Assembly: GCF_030014915.1 (NCBI RefSeq) | Contig: NZ_JAGIXS010000001.1 | Span: 1,612,001-1,676,000 of the forward strand | From: Pelomonas sp. V22 | GTDB lineage: Bacteria > Pseudomonadota > Gammaproteobacteria > Burkholderiales > Burkholderiaceae_C | Direction: 5' to 3' | Length of the DNA: 64,000 bases | In this document: in pieces, positions 28,342 to 36,400 of the stretch | Numbering within the stretch: the stretch's first letter is position 1 | How the letters are laid out: the number at the start of each line of letters is the position of its first letter | Program-made: the position numbers and the translations under genes | The notes under the pieces: generated by a model | Told to the model about the DNA's origin: nothing | What the model saw: the letters and a program-made list of their open reading frames with translations, nothing else | Databases searched by the model: none

Positions 28342-29366
28342 TGCTTGCCTCCAACGGGATACAGCCCCTGCGGCCGCCACAAGAGCACCGCCACCATCAG
28401 CGCGATGTTGGAGAACAGCGCCGCCTTGGGTGCGATGAAGCCCACGTAGTTGGCGAGCAAGCCCACGGCCAGCGCGCCGACGAAGCAGCCCAGCGTGGAG
28501 CCGAGACCGCCGATGATGATGACGATGAAGATCAGGGTGTTGACCTGGGCGCCGATCTGCGGCGTGACGCCCTGCTGGTACAGGCCCCACATCACGCCGC
28601 CAAGCCCGGCCAACGCCGAGCCGCCGACGAACACGCCGACGAAGAGCCGCCGGATGCGATAGCCGAGGCTCTCCACCATCTCGCGGTCCTGCACGCCAGC
28701 GCGGATGAGCAGGCCCAGCTTGGTCTTGTTCAGCACCAGCAGGAGCAGCACAAAGACCTTGAGCCCGGCCAGTACCGCGAGGATGCGGAACTTCTCCACC
28801 GACACGTCGCCAAACCACAGCGCGCCGCGCAGCGCCTCGGGCATGGGCAGGGCAATCATCTGCGGGCCCCAGACCAGCTTGATCATCTCCTCGCCGATGA
28901 TCATGCCGCCCATGGTGATCAGGATCTGCTTCAGGTGCATGCCATAGACCGGCCGCACCAGCACCCGCTCGAAGGCCAGGCCCACCGCGCCGGCCACCGC
29001 CATGCCGGCAAAGCTGGCAGCCGCCACGGCGACGAGATTGGCCCCCAGCGAATCACTGGCGGTGAAGCCACCCATCGCCCCCAGCACCGTTGTCGCCATG
29101 AAGGCGCCCAGGGCGATGAAAACGCCATGGCCGAAGTTCAGGACATCCATCAGGCCGAAGACCAGGGTCAGGCCCGAGGCGATGATGAAGATGATCAGGC
29201 CCATGGCCAGGCCGGCCAGGGTCAGCGTGGCCCAGCTGCTCGGGTTGCCGACCAGCGGCAAGGCCAGCAGCGCGATCGCGGCCAGCAGCAACAGCGGCTT
29301 CGCATCGAAGCGGGCCTTGGGAATCGCATCGGCGGCAGGCGCCGGCAGCGTCGTGGTCGTCGTCAT
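28338..29366 (-). CDS. livH: Branched-chain amino acid-type ABC transporter permease LivH
   Basis: A 342-residue inner-membrane permease starting at ATG 29366 (product MTTTTTLPAPAADA). The motifs SGLTLVFGLMDVLNFGHGVF and the loop RAGVQDREMVESLGYR are characteristic of LivH. The ~45-residue N-terminal extension before the first conserved helix includes one extra hydrophobic segment. Four-base overlaps with livF and livM show tight coupling. Confidence 0.92.
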   Translation of the reverse strand: MTTTTTLPAPAADAIPKARFDAKPLLLLAAIALLALPLVGNPSSWATLTLAGLAMGLIIFIIASGLTLVFGLMDVLNFGHGVFIALGAFMATTVLGAMGGFTASDSLGANLVAVAAASFAGMAVAGAVGLAFERVLVRPVYGMHLKQILITMGGMIIGEEMIKLVWGPQMIALPMPEALRGALWFGDVSVEKFRILAVLAGLKVFVLLLLVLNKTKLGLLIRAGVQDREMVESLGYRIRRLFVGVFVGGSALAGLGGVMWGLYQQGVTPQIGAQVNTLIFIVIIIGGLGSTLGCFVGALAVGLLANYVGFIAPKAALFSNIALMVAVLLWRPQGLYPVGGKQ

Positions 29367-30097
29367 TGATGCGCTCCCAGCGAAAGCCCCAGCAGGCGCT
29401 GCTGCAGGGCTTCGTTCTCGGCCAGCTCGGCCATGGCGCCGGCATGGACCACGCGGCCGTCGTCCATCACCGCCACACGGTCGCCGAGTGCCTGGGCCAC
29501 GCTGAAGTTCTGCTCCACGAGCAGCACCGTGGTCTCGCTCTTCTTCAGCTCGCGCAAGGCCTCGATCAGGTTGCGCACGATGGCCGGTGCCAGGCCCTTG
29601 CTCGGCTCGTCGATCAGGAGCAGGCGGCGCGGCTCGATCAGGGCGCGGGCAATCGCCAGCATCTGCTTCTGGCCGCCACTCAGCTTGCCGGCCGGGTAGA
29701 GCCAGAACTTCTTCAGCGCCGGGAAAAAGCCGAACAGCCACTCGAGCCGCTGCGTGTCGAGATCATCGACCGAGCGCGCCTGGCGCGCGGCCAGCAGCAG
29801 GTTCTCGCGCACCGTGAGGTCGGCAAAGATGCCCATGTTCTCGGGCACGTAGGCGATGCCCAGCTGGGCGATGTCAGGCGTTTCCCGTTTGGCGATGTCC
29901 TGACCGGCGAACGTCACCGTGCCGCTGCTCGCCTGCCACAGGCCCATGATGGTTCGCAGCGTCGTCGTCTTGCCGGCGCCATTGCGGCCCAGCAGCATGG
30001 TGAGCTGGCCCTGCCGCACTTCGAGGTCCACGCCGTGGAGGATGTGATACGCGCCGATGTGCGTGTGGACACCCTTCAGGCTCAAAAGACTGCTCAT
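29363..30097 (-). CDS. livF: Branched-chain amino acid-type ABC transporter ATPase LivF
   Basis: A 244-residue ATPase. Walker A is GRNGAGKTTT (residues ~37-46), the signature is LSGGQKQMLAIARAL, Walker B is LLLIDEPSKGLAP and the H-loop histidine is replaced by VEQN, as is normal in LivF. It forms a heterodimer with LivG at the cytosolic face. Overlaps of four bases on both sides. Confidence 0.93.
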   Translation of the reverse strand: MSSLLSLKGVHTHIGAYHILHGVDLEVRQGQLTMLLGRNGAGKTTTLRTIMGLWQASSGTVTFAGQDIAKRETPDIAQLGIAYVPENMGIFADLTVRENLLLAARQARSVDDLDTQRLEWLFGFFPALKKFWLYPAGKLSGGQKQMLAIARALIEPRRLLLIDEPSKGLAPAIVRNLIEALRELKKSETTVLLVEQNFSVAQALGDRVAVMDDGRVVHAGAMAELAENEALQQRLLGLSLGAHQ

Positions 30098-30852
30098 GCC
30101 GCCACCTCTTCCGCCGCGGTGCCCAGGTAGGCGTTCTGCACCACCGGCGAGGCGATCACGGCCGCCGGTTCGCCGTCGGCCACCAGCTGGCCCTGGTGCA
30201 GCACGATGATGCGGTCGGCCAGCTCGCGCACCACGTCCATCTTGTGCTCCACGAGCAGGATGGTGTGCTCGCGCTTGGCCTTCAGCTCGCGGACCAGGTC
30301 GAGGATCACCGGCACCTCGTCCACGCTCATGCCGGCCGTCGGTTCGTCAAACATGTAGACCTTGGGGTCCAGCGCGATCAGCATCGCCACCTCCAGCTTG
30401 CGCTGATCGCCATGCGGCAGGCTGGCCGCCAGCGCCGTGGCCCGCGCGCCGAGCCGCACGCGCTCGACGATGGCCATGGCCTCGTCGATCAGCGCGCGGT
30501 GCGAGAGCCACACCGACAGGAGCTTCAAGCCCATGCCACGCCGCGCCTGCACGGCCAGCCGCACGTTCTCCAGCACCGTGAGGTGCGGGAACAGCTGCGT
30601 GAGCTGGAAGGCGCGGCCGAGCCCGGCCTTGGTCCGCTGCGGCGCCGACAGGCTGCTCAGGTCCGCGCCGTCGAGCAGGACCTGGCCCTCGCTGGCGCGC
30701 AGCTGGCCCGAGATCAGGTTGAAGTAGGTGGTCTTGCCGGCGCCGTTGGGCCCGACGATGGCGGTCAGCGTGCCCGGCTGGAAGGCGCAGGACACATGGT
30801 CGACCGCCACATGGCCGCCAAAGCGGATGGTGAGGTTCTTGGTTTCGAGCAT
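30094..30852 (-). CDS. livG: Branched-chain amino acid-type ABC transporter ATPase LivG
   Basis: A 252-residue ATPase. Walker A is GPNGAGKTTYFN (residues ~33-44) and Walker B is YMFDEPTAGMS, with the H-loop VEHKMDVV. The signature motif reads LPHGDQRKLEVAM, a variant of the LS(Y/H)GQQR form usual in LivG, with aspartate at the first Gln position. It is separated from the binding-protein gene by a 61-base gap holding a hairpin. Confidence 0.92.
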   Translation of the reverse strand: MLETKNLTIRFGGHVAVDHVSCAFQPGTLTAIVGPNGAGKTTYFNLISGQLRASEGQVLLDGADLSSLSAPQRTKAGLGRAFQLTQLFPHLTVLENVRLAVQARRGMGLKLLSVWLSHRALIDEAMAIVERVRLGARATALAASLPHGDQRKLEVAMLIALDPKVYMFDEPTAGMSVDEVPVILDLVRELKAKREHTILLVEHKMDVVRELADRIIVLHQGQLVADGEPAAVIASPVVQNAYLGTAAEEVAA

Positions 30853-30859
30853 GGTGCGG

Positions 30860-30882
30860 GCCGCCCCCGGGGGCAGGGCGGC
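30860..30882. repeat. GC-rich stem-loop between binding-protein gene and livG
   Basis: GCCGCCC pairs with GGGCGGC around a nine-base GC-rich loop in the 61-base gap. There is no T-run in the minus direction. Such structures after binding-protein genes often protect the upstream message and keep it more abundant than the transporter message; here that is inference. Confidence 0.45.
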
Positions 30883-30913
30883 GATGAAGCGTGGAGATCC
30901 GGGGCCGGGCGCC

Positions 30914-32128
30914 TCAGCGCTTGTTCTTGATCGGCACGTTCATGTCTTCGGGCTTGATCTCGCGCACCAGCTCCGGCACGCCCCAGGCGAAGGCCGGGTC
31001 GACCTTGATGCGGAAGTGGTACATCGACTGCATCGCCTGGTGGTCTTCGGCACGGAAGGTCATCTTGCCCTTCGGGGTCTCGAAGCTCATGCCTTCCATG
31101 GTCTTGATCAGCTTGTTGGTGGCGGTATCGCCATTGGTCTTCTTCAGCGCCTCGACGATGGCGATGGCGGCCGACATGCCGCCGGCGGTGAAGAAGTCCG
31201 GCGGCTGCTTGAACTGCTTGTAGTGGTTGGCCACCAGCCATTCATTGACCGGGTTCTTGGGAATGCCGAAGTAGTAGTAGGTCGCGCCTTCGAGGCCCGG
31301 GAACTGCTTGTAGGCCACCATGGCCGGCAGGATGTTGCCGCCGCTGCCGACGCGGATGCCGAAGCGCTTGTCCAGGTCCATCGCAGCCAGCGCATTGAAG
31401 GGGTTGGTGGCGCCGGCCCAGACCACGGCGATGAACTTGTTGTTCTTGCCCGGCTTGTCCTTCAGCGCCTCGACCGCGCGCAGGATGCCGGCGGTGAAGT
31501 CGGTCGTGGCCGGCGGCAGGTATTCCTCGTGGACGATCTTGGTCTTCTTCAGCTGGTCCTTGAAGGCCTTCACGCCGTCGCGGCCGAAGGCGTAGTCCTG
31601 CGCGATGGTGGCGATGACGACGCCCTCATGGTCCGAGGCCACGGCGTTGGAGATCGCGTCCTGGCTGGAGCTGCGGCCGGTGCGGAAGATGTACTTGTTC
31701 CACTTCTCGCCGGTGATGGCGTCGGCCACGGCAGGCTCGACCAGGAGGATCTTCTTGAATTCCTCGGCCACCGGCAGCATGGCCAGGGCCACGCCCGAGC
31801 TGCTCGGGCCCACGGCCAGGTCGGCCTTGTCGTCGCCATAGGCGGCGGCCAGCAGGCTCTTGCCCACGTCGGGCTTGCCCTGGTCGTCCTTCTCGATCAC
31901 GACGATCTTCTTGCCCCCCACCGTCATGGTGCCGCCGGTGGCGTAGTCCAGGCCCATCATCAGGCCGACTTGGGTCTGCTTGCCATAGGCTTCCAGCGGG
32001 CCGGTCTTGCTGTAGACGTGGGCGATGCGGATTTCGTTCTTGGCCTGGGCGGCGGCAAGGCCGGTGGCCAGCGCGAGCGTGGCGGACAGCAACAGCAGCG
32101 CGCAACGGCGCGGCGCGGGGAAGCTCAT
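30914..32128 (-). CDS. Liv-type periplasmic substrate-binding protein
   Basis: A 404-residue family-4 binding protein with a signal peptide (cut after LAAAQA). Features include IRIAHVYSKTGPLEAYGKQTQVG at the mature N-terminus and IATIAQDYAFGRDG. It is larger than classical LivK (~345 residues) and more like the binding proteins for amides, urea or aromatic acids in soil Proteobacteria, so the substrate need not be a branched-chain amino acid. AAGGAGA precedes the ATG. A strong sigma-54 promoter lies about 60 bases upstream, and this is the first gene of the operon. Confidence 0.9.
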   Translation of the reverse strand: MSFPAPRRCALLLLSATLALATGLAAAQAKNEIRIAHVYSKTGPLEAYGKQTQVGLMMGLDYATGGTMTVGGKKIVVIEKDDQGKPDVGKSLLAAAYGDDKADLAVGPSSSGVALAMLPVAEEFKKILLVEPAVADAITGEKWNKYIFRTGRSSSQDAISNAVASDHEGVVIATIAQDYAFGRDGVKAFKDQLKKTKIVHEEYLPPATTDFTAGILRAVEALKDKPGKNNKFIAVVWAGATNPFNALAAMDLDKRFGIRVGSGGNILPAMVAYKQFPGLEGATYYYFGIPKNPVNEWLVANHYKQFKQPPDFFTAGGMSAAIAIVEALKKTNGDTATNKLIKTMEGMSFETPKGKMTFRAEDHQAMQSMYHFRIKVDPAFAWGVPELVREIKPEDMNVPIKNKR

Positions 32129-32186
32129 GGCGATGTCTCCTTTGTGGTCACGACCTGGTGCGTCCGGTCGCTGTGCCCATTCTGTT

Positions 32187-32201
32187 GCAAGCGCTGTGCC
32201 A
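32187..32201 (-). promoter_or_regulatory. Sigma-54 (-24/-12) promoter of the Liv-type operon
   Basis: On the minus strand the sequence reads TGGCAC-AGCGC-TTGC (32201 down to 32187), with both core elements matching consensus and exactly ten bases between the GG and GC. Initiation would fall near 32175, giving a leader of roughly 45-50 bases with an AAGGAGA ribosome site before the ATG at 32128. An activator is required, and a sigma-54 activator is encoded at 33216..34661. A CGGAC/GTCCG inverted repeat at 32236-32258 is a possible upstream activator site. Confidence 0.8.
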
Positions 32202-32338
32202 GGCCGGGCAGGCCCGATTTCCCTAGGGCGAGGAACGGACGTATACCCTCACTGTCCGGGATTCAGGCAATCCTCATGACCGCCGCTGTCTGCCATCCAG
32301 GCACTGCACAATCGCCTCCGCCCCACAAGGAGACAGAC

Positions 32339-33211
32339 ATGCAAGTCAACAAGATGGTCGCCATCCTGCTGCTGGGCGGCCTGCTGGGCAGTGCCCCGGC
32401 CCAGGCCGCCTCCGATTCGCTGGCCCAGTTCGACTACCAGGCCGCCAAGGCGCCGGTGAACCAGGCGGTCCACTACATCAAGTCCAACCTCGATGGCACG
32501 AAGCGGCTGGTGCTTTCGCTGTACTTCGGAGCGCCGCTGCAGGTGGAGGCGCTCAAGGTGGAAGCCGACGGCCGCTACGTCGCCTGGGTGCTGGCCAAGC
32601 TGGACCCGCAGACGCTGACCGAAAGCTGGATGGAGTCCTACAACCAGCTCGAGGGCCATGTGCCACGGCTGCAGATGAGCCTGCAATCGGACCCCGGCCA
32701 GCGCCGCCTGATTGCCGACGTGGCTGGCACGCAGATGCCGGTCAAGGTGAGTCACCTGCCCGCCCACCTCTACAACTTCGACCTCAGCGGCCTGAACGCC
32801 ACCCTGCCCTACCTGAAGAACCGCCGCGCCGATTTCGAGGTCGGCATCGTCGACCCCGACTTCGGCTTCCTGAAAACCCGCTTCAAGCCCGGCGCCGGCC
32901 TGCTCGAAGGCGGTTTCGTCGACAAGGGCAAGGCCCGCTTCCGCTACCTGAAGGACGAAGTGCTGGACGAGGTTCCGACGCACCGCTACGAGGTGAGCGG
33001 CCCGGCCTTCGGCAACGTGGCCGGCAGCTTGTGGATCAATGGCAAGGACGGCCTGATCGAGCGCTTCGAACACGCCCTGCCGGACAACCCGGACTGGCAG
33101 AGCTTCAAGCTGGAGCGCATTGGCGCGCAGGCCATGAGCAAGGCAGCGTGGGAGGCGTTCAAGAGTGCGACGGTGCAGCGGGCGGCGGGCTTGCAGGACA
33201 GCCCGCCTTGA
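32339..33211 (+). CDS. Exported protein of unknown function
   Basis: A 290-residue protein with signal peptide (residues 1-23, cut near AQA/AS) and no further membrane segment; it is probably periplasmic. I do not recognise a family. The mature part is mixed alpha/beta with features such as RLVLSLYFGAPLQVEALKVEADG and VGIVDPDFGFLKTRF. The start at ATG 32339 is clear: AAGGAG sits seven bases upstream, although the frame is open far to the left. The gene diverges from the Liv operon across a 210-base region and converges on the sigma-54 activator gene four bases away. Confidence 0.75.
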   Translation: MQVNKMVAILLLGGLLGSAPAQAASDSLAQFDYQAAKAPVNQAVHYIKSNLDGTKRLVLSLYFGAPLQVEALKVEADGRYVAWVLAKLDPQTLTESWMESYNQLEGHVPRLQMSLQSDPGQRRLIADVAGTQMPVKVSHLPAHLYNFDLSGLNATLPYLKNRRADFEVGIVDPDFGFLKTRFKPGAGLLEGGFVDKGKARFRYLKDEVLDEVPTHRYEVSGPAFGNVAGSLWINGKDGLIERFEHALPDNPDWQSFKLERIGAQAMSKAAWEAFKSATVQRAAGLQDSPP

Positions 33212-33215
33212 AAGC

Positions 33216-34661
33216 TCAAAGCCCGTAGATCGCCAGCTTGTCGTACAGCGCCGCGCGCGAGATCTGCAGGAGCTTGGCGGCGGCCAGCTTGTTGCCGTGC
33301 GTGTGGGCCAGGGCCGCCGAAATGGCCTGGCGCTCCAGCGCGGCGATCTGCTCGGGCAAGGGGCGCAGCGAGGGCGGCTCGGCTGCGGCGGTGGCGACGC
33401 TCGCAGCGGCCGTGGCCGGCAGCTCCGGCAGCAGGCCCTTGAAATGCTCGGCGCGCAGGTGCAGCTCGTCGCTCATCATGCTGGCCTGCTCCAGCGCATT
33501 GCGCAGCTCACGGATATTGCCGGGCCAGGGCTGGCGCGCCAGCAGCTCCAGCGCGTCGGGCTCCAGCGTGCGCACTGGCAGGCCGCTGCGGCGGGCAATG
33601 TCCTCGCCCAGCGCATCGGCCAGGGCCTCGATGTCGCCGGCACGTTCGCGCAGCGCCGGCAGGCGGATCGGCAACACGTTGAGTCGGTAGTAGAGGTCGG
33701 CACGGAACTCGCCGCGCACCATCATCGCGGCCAGGTCGCGGCTGGTGGCGGCGATCACACGCACATCGACGCGGCGCACCTTGTTCGAGCCCAGCGGCTC
33801 GAACTCCTGCTCCTGCAGCACGCGCAGCAGCTTGCTCTGCAGCGCGAGCGGCATGTCGCCAATCTCATCGAGGAACAGCGTGCCGCCGTCGGCAATGGCG
33901 AACTTGCCGTCGCGGCCCTTGCGGTCAGCGCCGGTGTAGGCACCCGGCGCCACGCCGAACAGCTCGGCTTCCAGCAGCGTGTCCGGAATCGCCGCGATGT
34001 TGATGCCCACCAGGGCCTTGGCCGCGCGCGGCGACGCGGCGTGGATGGCGTGGGCCAGCAACTCCTTGCCGGTGCCGGTCTCGCCGAGCAGCAGCACGGT
34101 CGAGTCGGTCATGGCAACGCGGCGCGCATGGCGCTTGACCTCCAGCGCCGCCGGGCTTGAGCCGATGAAGCTCGCGATCTGGTGCTTGGGCCGGCGCTGC
34201 GCGGCCAGTTGGCGGCGGGCTTCATCCAGCTCTTCCTGCAGGCGCGAGAACTTCTGCAGCAAGGGCTGCAAGGCGGTCTGCTGGGTGTCGAGCAGGATGA
34301 TGCCGAGGGCGCCGATCACCGCGCCAGCCTCGTCGCGCAGCGGCAGGCGGCTGACGACGAAGGTGCCCGAGAGATTGGTGATCACGTCCACGAGGATGGG
34401 CCGGCCGCTCTCGATCACCTGGGCCATCAGCGTGTTGGGCACCACGTCCTCGATGCGGCGGCCGACGAAGTCGTGCTCGTCCTCGAAGCCGAGGCGCGGC
34501 AGGGCCTTCTTGTAGCCCTCGCTGATCCACACGATGCGGTGCTCGCGGTTCACGAGGATCATGCCCTGCGAGGCGTCGGCCATCAGCTCGAACATCGATT
34601 GCGCGGCCAGGCGCATCACGCCATCGGCGTCGGCGGGCAAGGCTGGCGACTTCAGATTCAT
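33216..34661 (-). CDS. Sigma-54-dependent activator with N-terminal PAS domain
   Basis: A 481-residue enhancer-binding protein: PAS-like sensor (~20-125), short coiled linker (~130-155), AAA+ domain (~163-395) with Walker A GETGTGKE (193-200), sigma-54 contact loop GAYTGA (240-245), Walker B GTLFLDEIGDM (260-270) and R-finger region, then a Fis-type helix-turn-helix (NKLAAAKLLQISRAALYDKL). The PAS domain in place of a receiver means it senses a ligand or redox cue rather than phosphorylation. It is the obvious candidate to fire the sigma-54 promoter of the Liv operon 1 kb away. It ends four bases from the convergent neighbour. Confidence 0.93.
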   Translation of the reverse strand: MNLKSPALPADADGVMRLAAQSMFELMADASQGMILVNREHRIVWISEGYKKALPRLGFEDEHDFVGRRIEDVVPNTLMAQVIESGRPILVDVITNLSGTFVVSRLPLRDEAGAVIGALGIILLDTQQTALQPLLQKFSRLQEELDEARRQLAAQRRPKHQIASFIGSSPAALEVKRHARRVAMTDSTVLLLGETGTGKELLAHAIHAASPRAAKALVGINIAAIPDTLLEAELFGVAPGAYTGADRKGRDGKFAIADGGTLFLDEIGDMPLALQSKLLRVLQEQEFEPLGSNKVRRVDVRVIAATSRDLAAMMVRGEFRADLYYRLNVLPIRLPALRERAGDIEALADALGEDIARRSGLPVRTLEPDALELLARQPWPGNIRELRNALEQASMMSDELHLRAEHFKGLLPELPATAAASVATAAAEPPSLRPLPEQIAALERQAISAALAHTHGNKLAAAKLLQISRAALYDKLAIYGL

Positions 34662-34821
34662 GCGGGCGGGCCCCTATCCAAGACTGCTGGAGGCGCGATT
34701 ATGGGCGCGGCGGATTTGCGCCATCGCCGCCAGGCGCACGGCCTCTCGTATCGCCCTTGGTTTTGTCGGCTTGCCAAGTGTCAAGGCGAGAGTGATAGTC
34801 GGCTCACAACAGGAGACAGCG

Positions 34822-36360
34822 ATGAAGAACTTGATGCTTGCCACGCGCCTGCGCCTGGCCGTGGTGTTCGTGCTGCTGGCCTTCGTGCTGGTGATCATGC
34901 TGCTGAGTTCGCGCAGCTCGGACAGCCTGCTCTCCGTGAAGATGCTGACCACGGTGGAGCAGATCAAGGCCGCCGAGAAGATCGCGCAGAGCTATCTGGA
35001 CAAGAGCAAGTCCGGCGCCATGAGCGAAACCGAGGTCAAGGCCGCAGCGGCGGCCGAGATCGGCAAGATCCGCTACTCGGGCAACGAGTACATCTGGATC
35101 AACGACATGCACCCGACCATGGTGATGCACCCGATCAAGCCCGAGCTCAATGGCAAGGACCTGACCGAGAACAAGGACCCCAAGGGCAAGCAGCTGTTCG
35201 TCGAGTTCGTCAAGACGGTCAAGGCCAGTGGCTCGGGCTACGTGGACTACCTCTGGCCCAAGCCCGGCGCCACCGACCCCGAACCCAAGCGCAGCTTCGT
35301 GCAGGGCTTTGCGCCCTGGGGCTGGGTGCTGGGTTCGGGCGTCTATGTGGACGACGTGGCCGCCGTGGCCCGCAAGGACGCGATGGTCACCATGGTGCTG
35401 GTGGCCGTGGTCGGCTTGGCAGGCTTGATCGGCGTGGAACTGCTGGTGCGCAGCCTGCGCAGCCGGCTCGGCGCCATGCGCGAGGTGATGCACGCGGTGG
35501 CTGCTGGCGACCTGCGCGCCCGCATCGAGGTGGGCGTGGCCGACGAGATCGGCCTGGTGCTGCGCGAGGTCGAGGGCATGCAGACCCGCCTGACCGAGCT
35601 GGTGCGGGGTATCCGCGAGGCTACCTCCTCGATCGGCCATGCCAGCAGCGAGGTGGCGGTGGGCAGCCAGGACCTCTCGGCCCGCACCGAGCAGGCGGCG
35701 GCCAACCTGGAGCAGACGGCCGCCTCGATGCAGGAGCTGGTGCAGCAGGTCAAGCATTCGGCCCAGGCCGCGCAGCAGACCAATGCGCTGGCCGACCAGG
35801 CCGCCGGCCAGGCCCGCCATGGCGCCACCGTGATGGGCGAGGTGGTGACCACCATGGAAGGCATCTCGGTGGCCAGCCGCAAGATCTCGGACATCATTTC
35901 CGTGATCGACGGCGTGGCCTTCCAGACCAATATCCTCGCGCTGAATGCGGCGGTCGAGGCGGCGCGGGCCGGCGAGCAGGGGCGCGGCTTCGCGGTCGTG
36001 GCGGCCGAGGTGCGCAGCCTGGCCCAGCGCTCGGCCCAGGCGGCCAAGGAGATCAAGAGCCTGATCATGGACTCGGTCGAGCGCGTCAATGCCGGCACCC
36101 AGCAGGTGGGCCGTGGCGGCGCCTCGATGAACGACATCCTCGGCGCCGTGCAGCGCGTCAGCACCACGGTCAACGAGATCAGCGAGGCGAGCGTGGGCCA
36201 GTCCGACGGCATCGCCCAGGTCAACCAGGCCGTGGCCAACCTGGACGACATGACGCAGCAGAACGCCGCGCTGGTGGAGCAGACCGCAGCGGCGGCCGAG
36301 TCGCTGAAGGGCCAGGCGGCCATGCTGGGCGAGCTGGTCTCGGTGTTCAAGCTCGCTTGA
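34822..36360 (+). CDS. Methyl-accepting chemotaxis protein with single Cache sensor
   Basis: A 512-residue chemoreceptor. TM1 is residues ~10-29; the periplasmic sCache_2-type domain (~35-185) contains GNEYIWINDMHPTMVMHP and YVDYLWPKPG; TM2 is ~188-209; a HAMP follows (~210-265); then the signalling coiled coil with its conserved tip DGVAFQTNILALNAAVEAAR. There is no C-terminal CheR/CheB tether. The start at ATG 34822 has AGGAGA just before it. Single-Cache receptors of this kind often sense small organic acids, and the malonyl-CoA synthetase gene is 40 bases downstream, so malonate or a similar acid is a possible ligand (inference). Confidence 0.93.
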   Translation: MKNLMLATRLRLAVVFVLLAFVLVIMLLSSRSSDSLLSVKMLTTVEQIKAAEKIAQSYLDKSKSGAMSETEVKAAAAAEIGKIRYSGNEYIWINDMHPTMVMHPIKPELNGKDLTENKDPKGKQLFVEFVKTVKASGSGYVDYLWPKPGATDPEPKRSFVQGFAPWGWVLGSGVYVDDVAAVARKDAMVTMVLVAVVGLAGLIGVELLVRSLRSRLGAMREVMHAVAAGDLRARIEVGVADEIGLVLREVEGMQTRLTELVRGIREATSSIGHASSEVAVGSQDLSARTEQAAANLEQTAASMQELVQQVKHSAQAAQQTNALADQAAGQARHGATVMGEVVTTMEGISVASRKISDIISVIDGVAFQTNILALNAAVEAARAGEQGRGFAVVAAEVRSLAQRSAQAAKEIKSLIMDSVERVNAGTQQVGRGGASMNDILGAVQRVSTTVNEISEASVGQSDGIAQVNQAVANLDDMTQQNAALVEQTAAAAESLKGQAAMLGELVSVFKLA

Positions 36361-36400
36361 CCGGCAGGCCCGGGCGTCGAGGCGAGCCACAATCCGGGTC

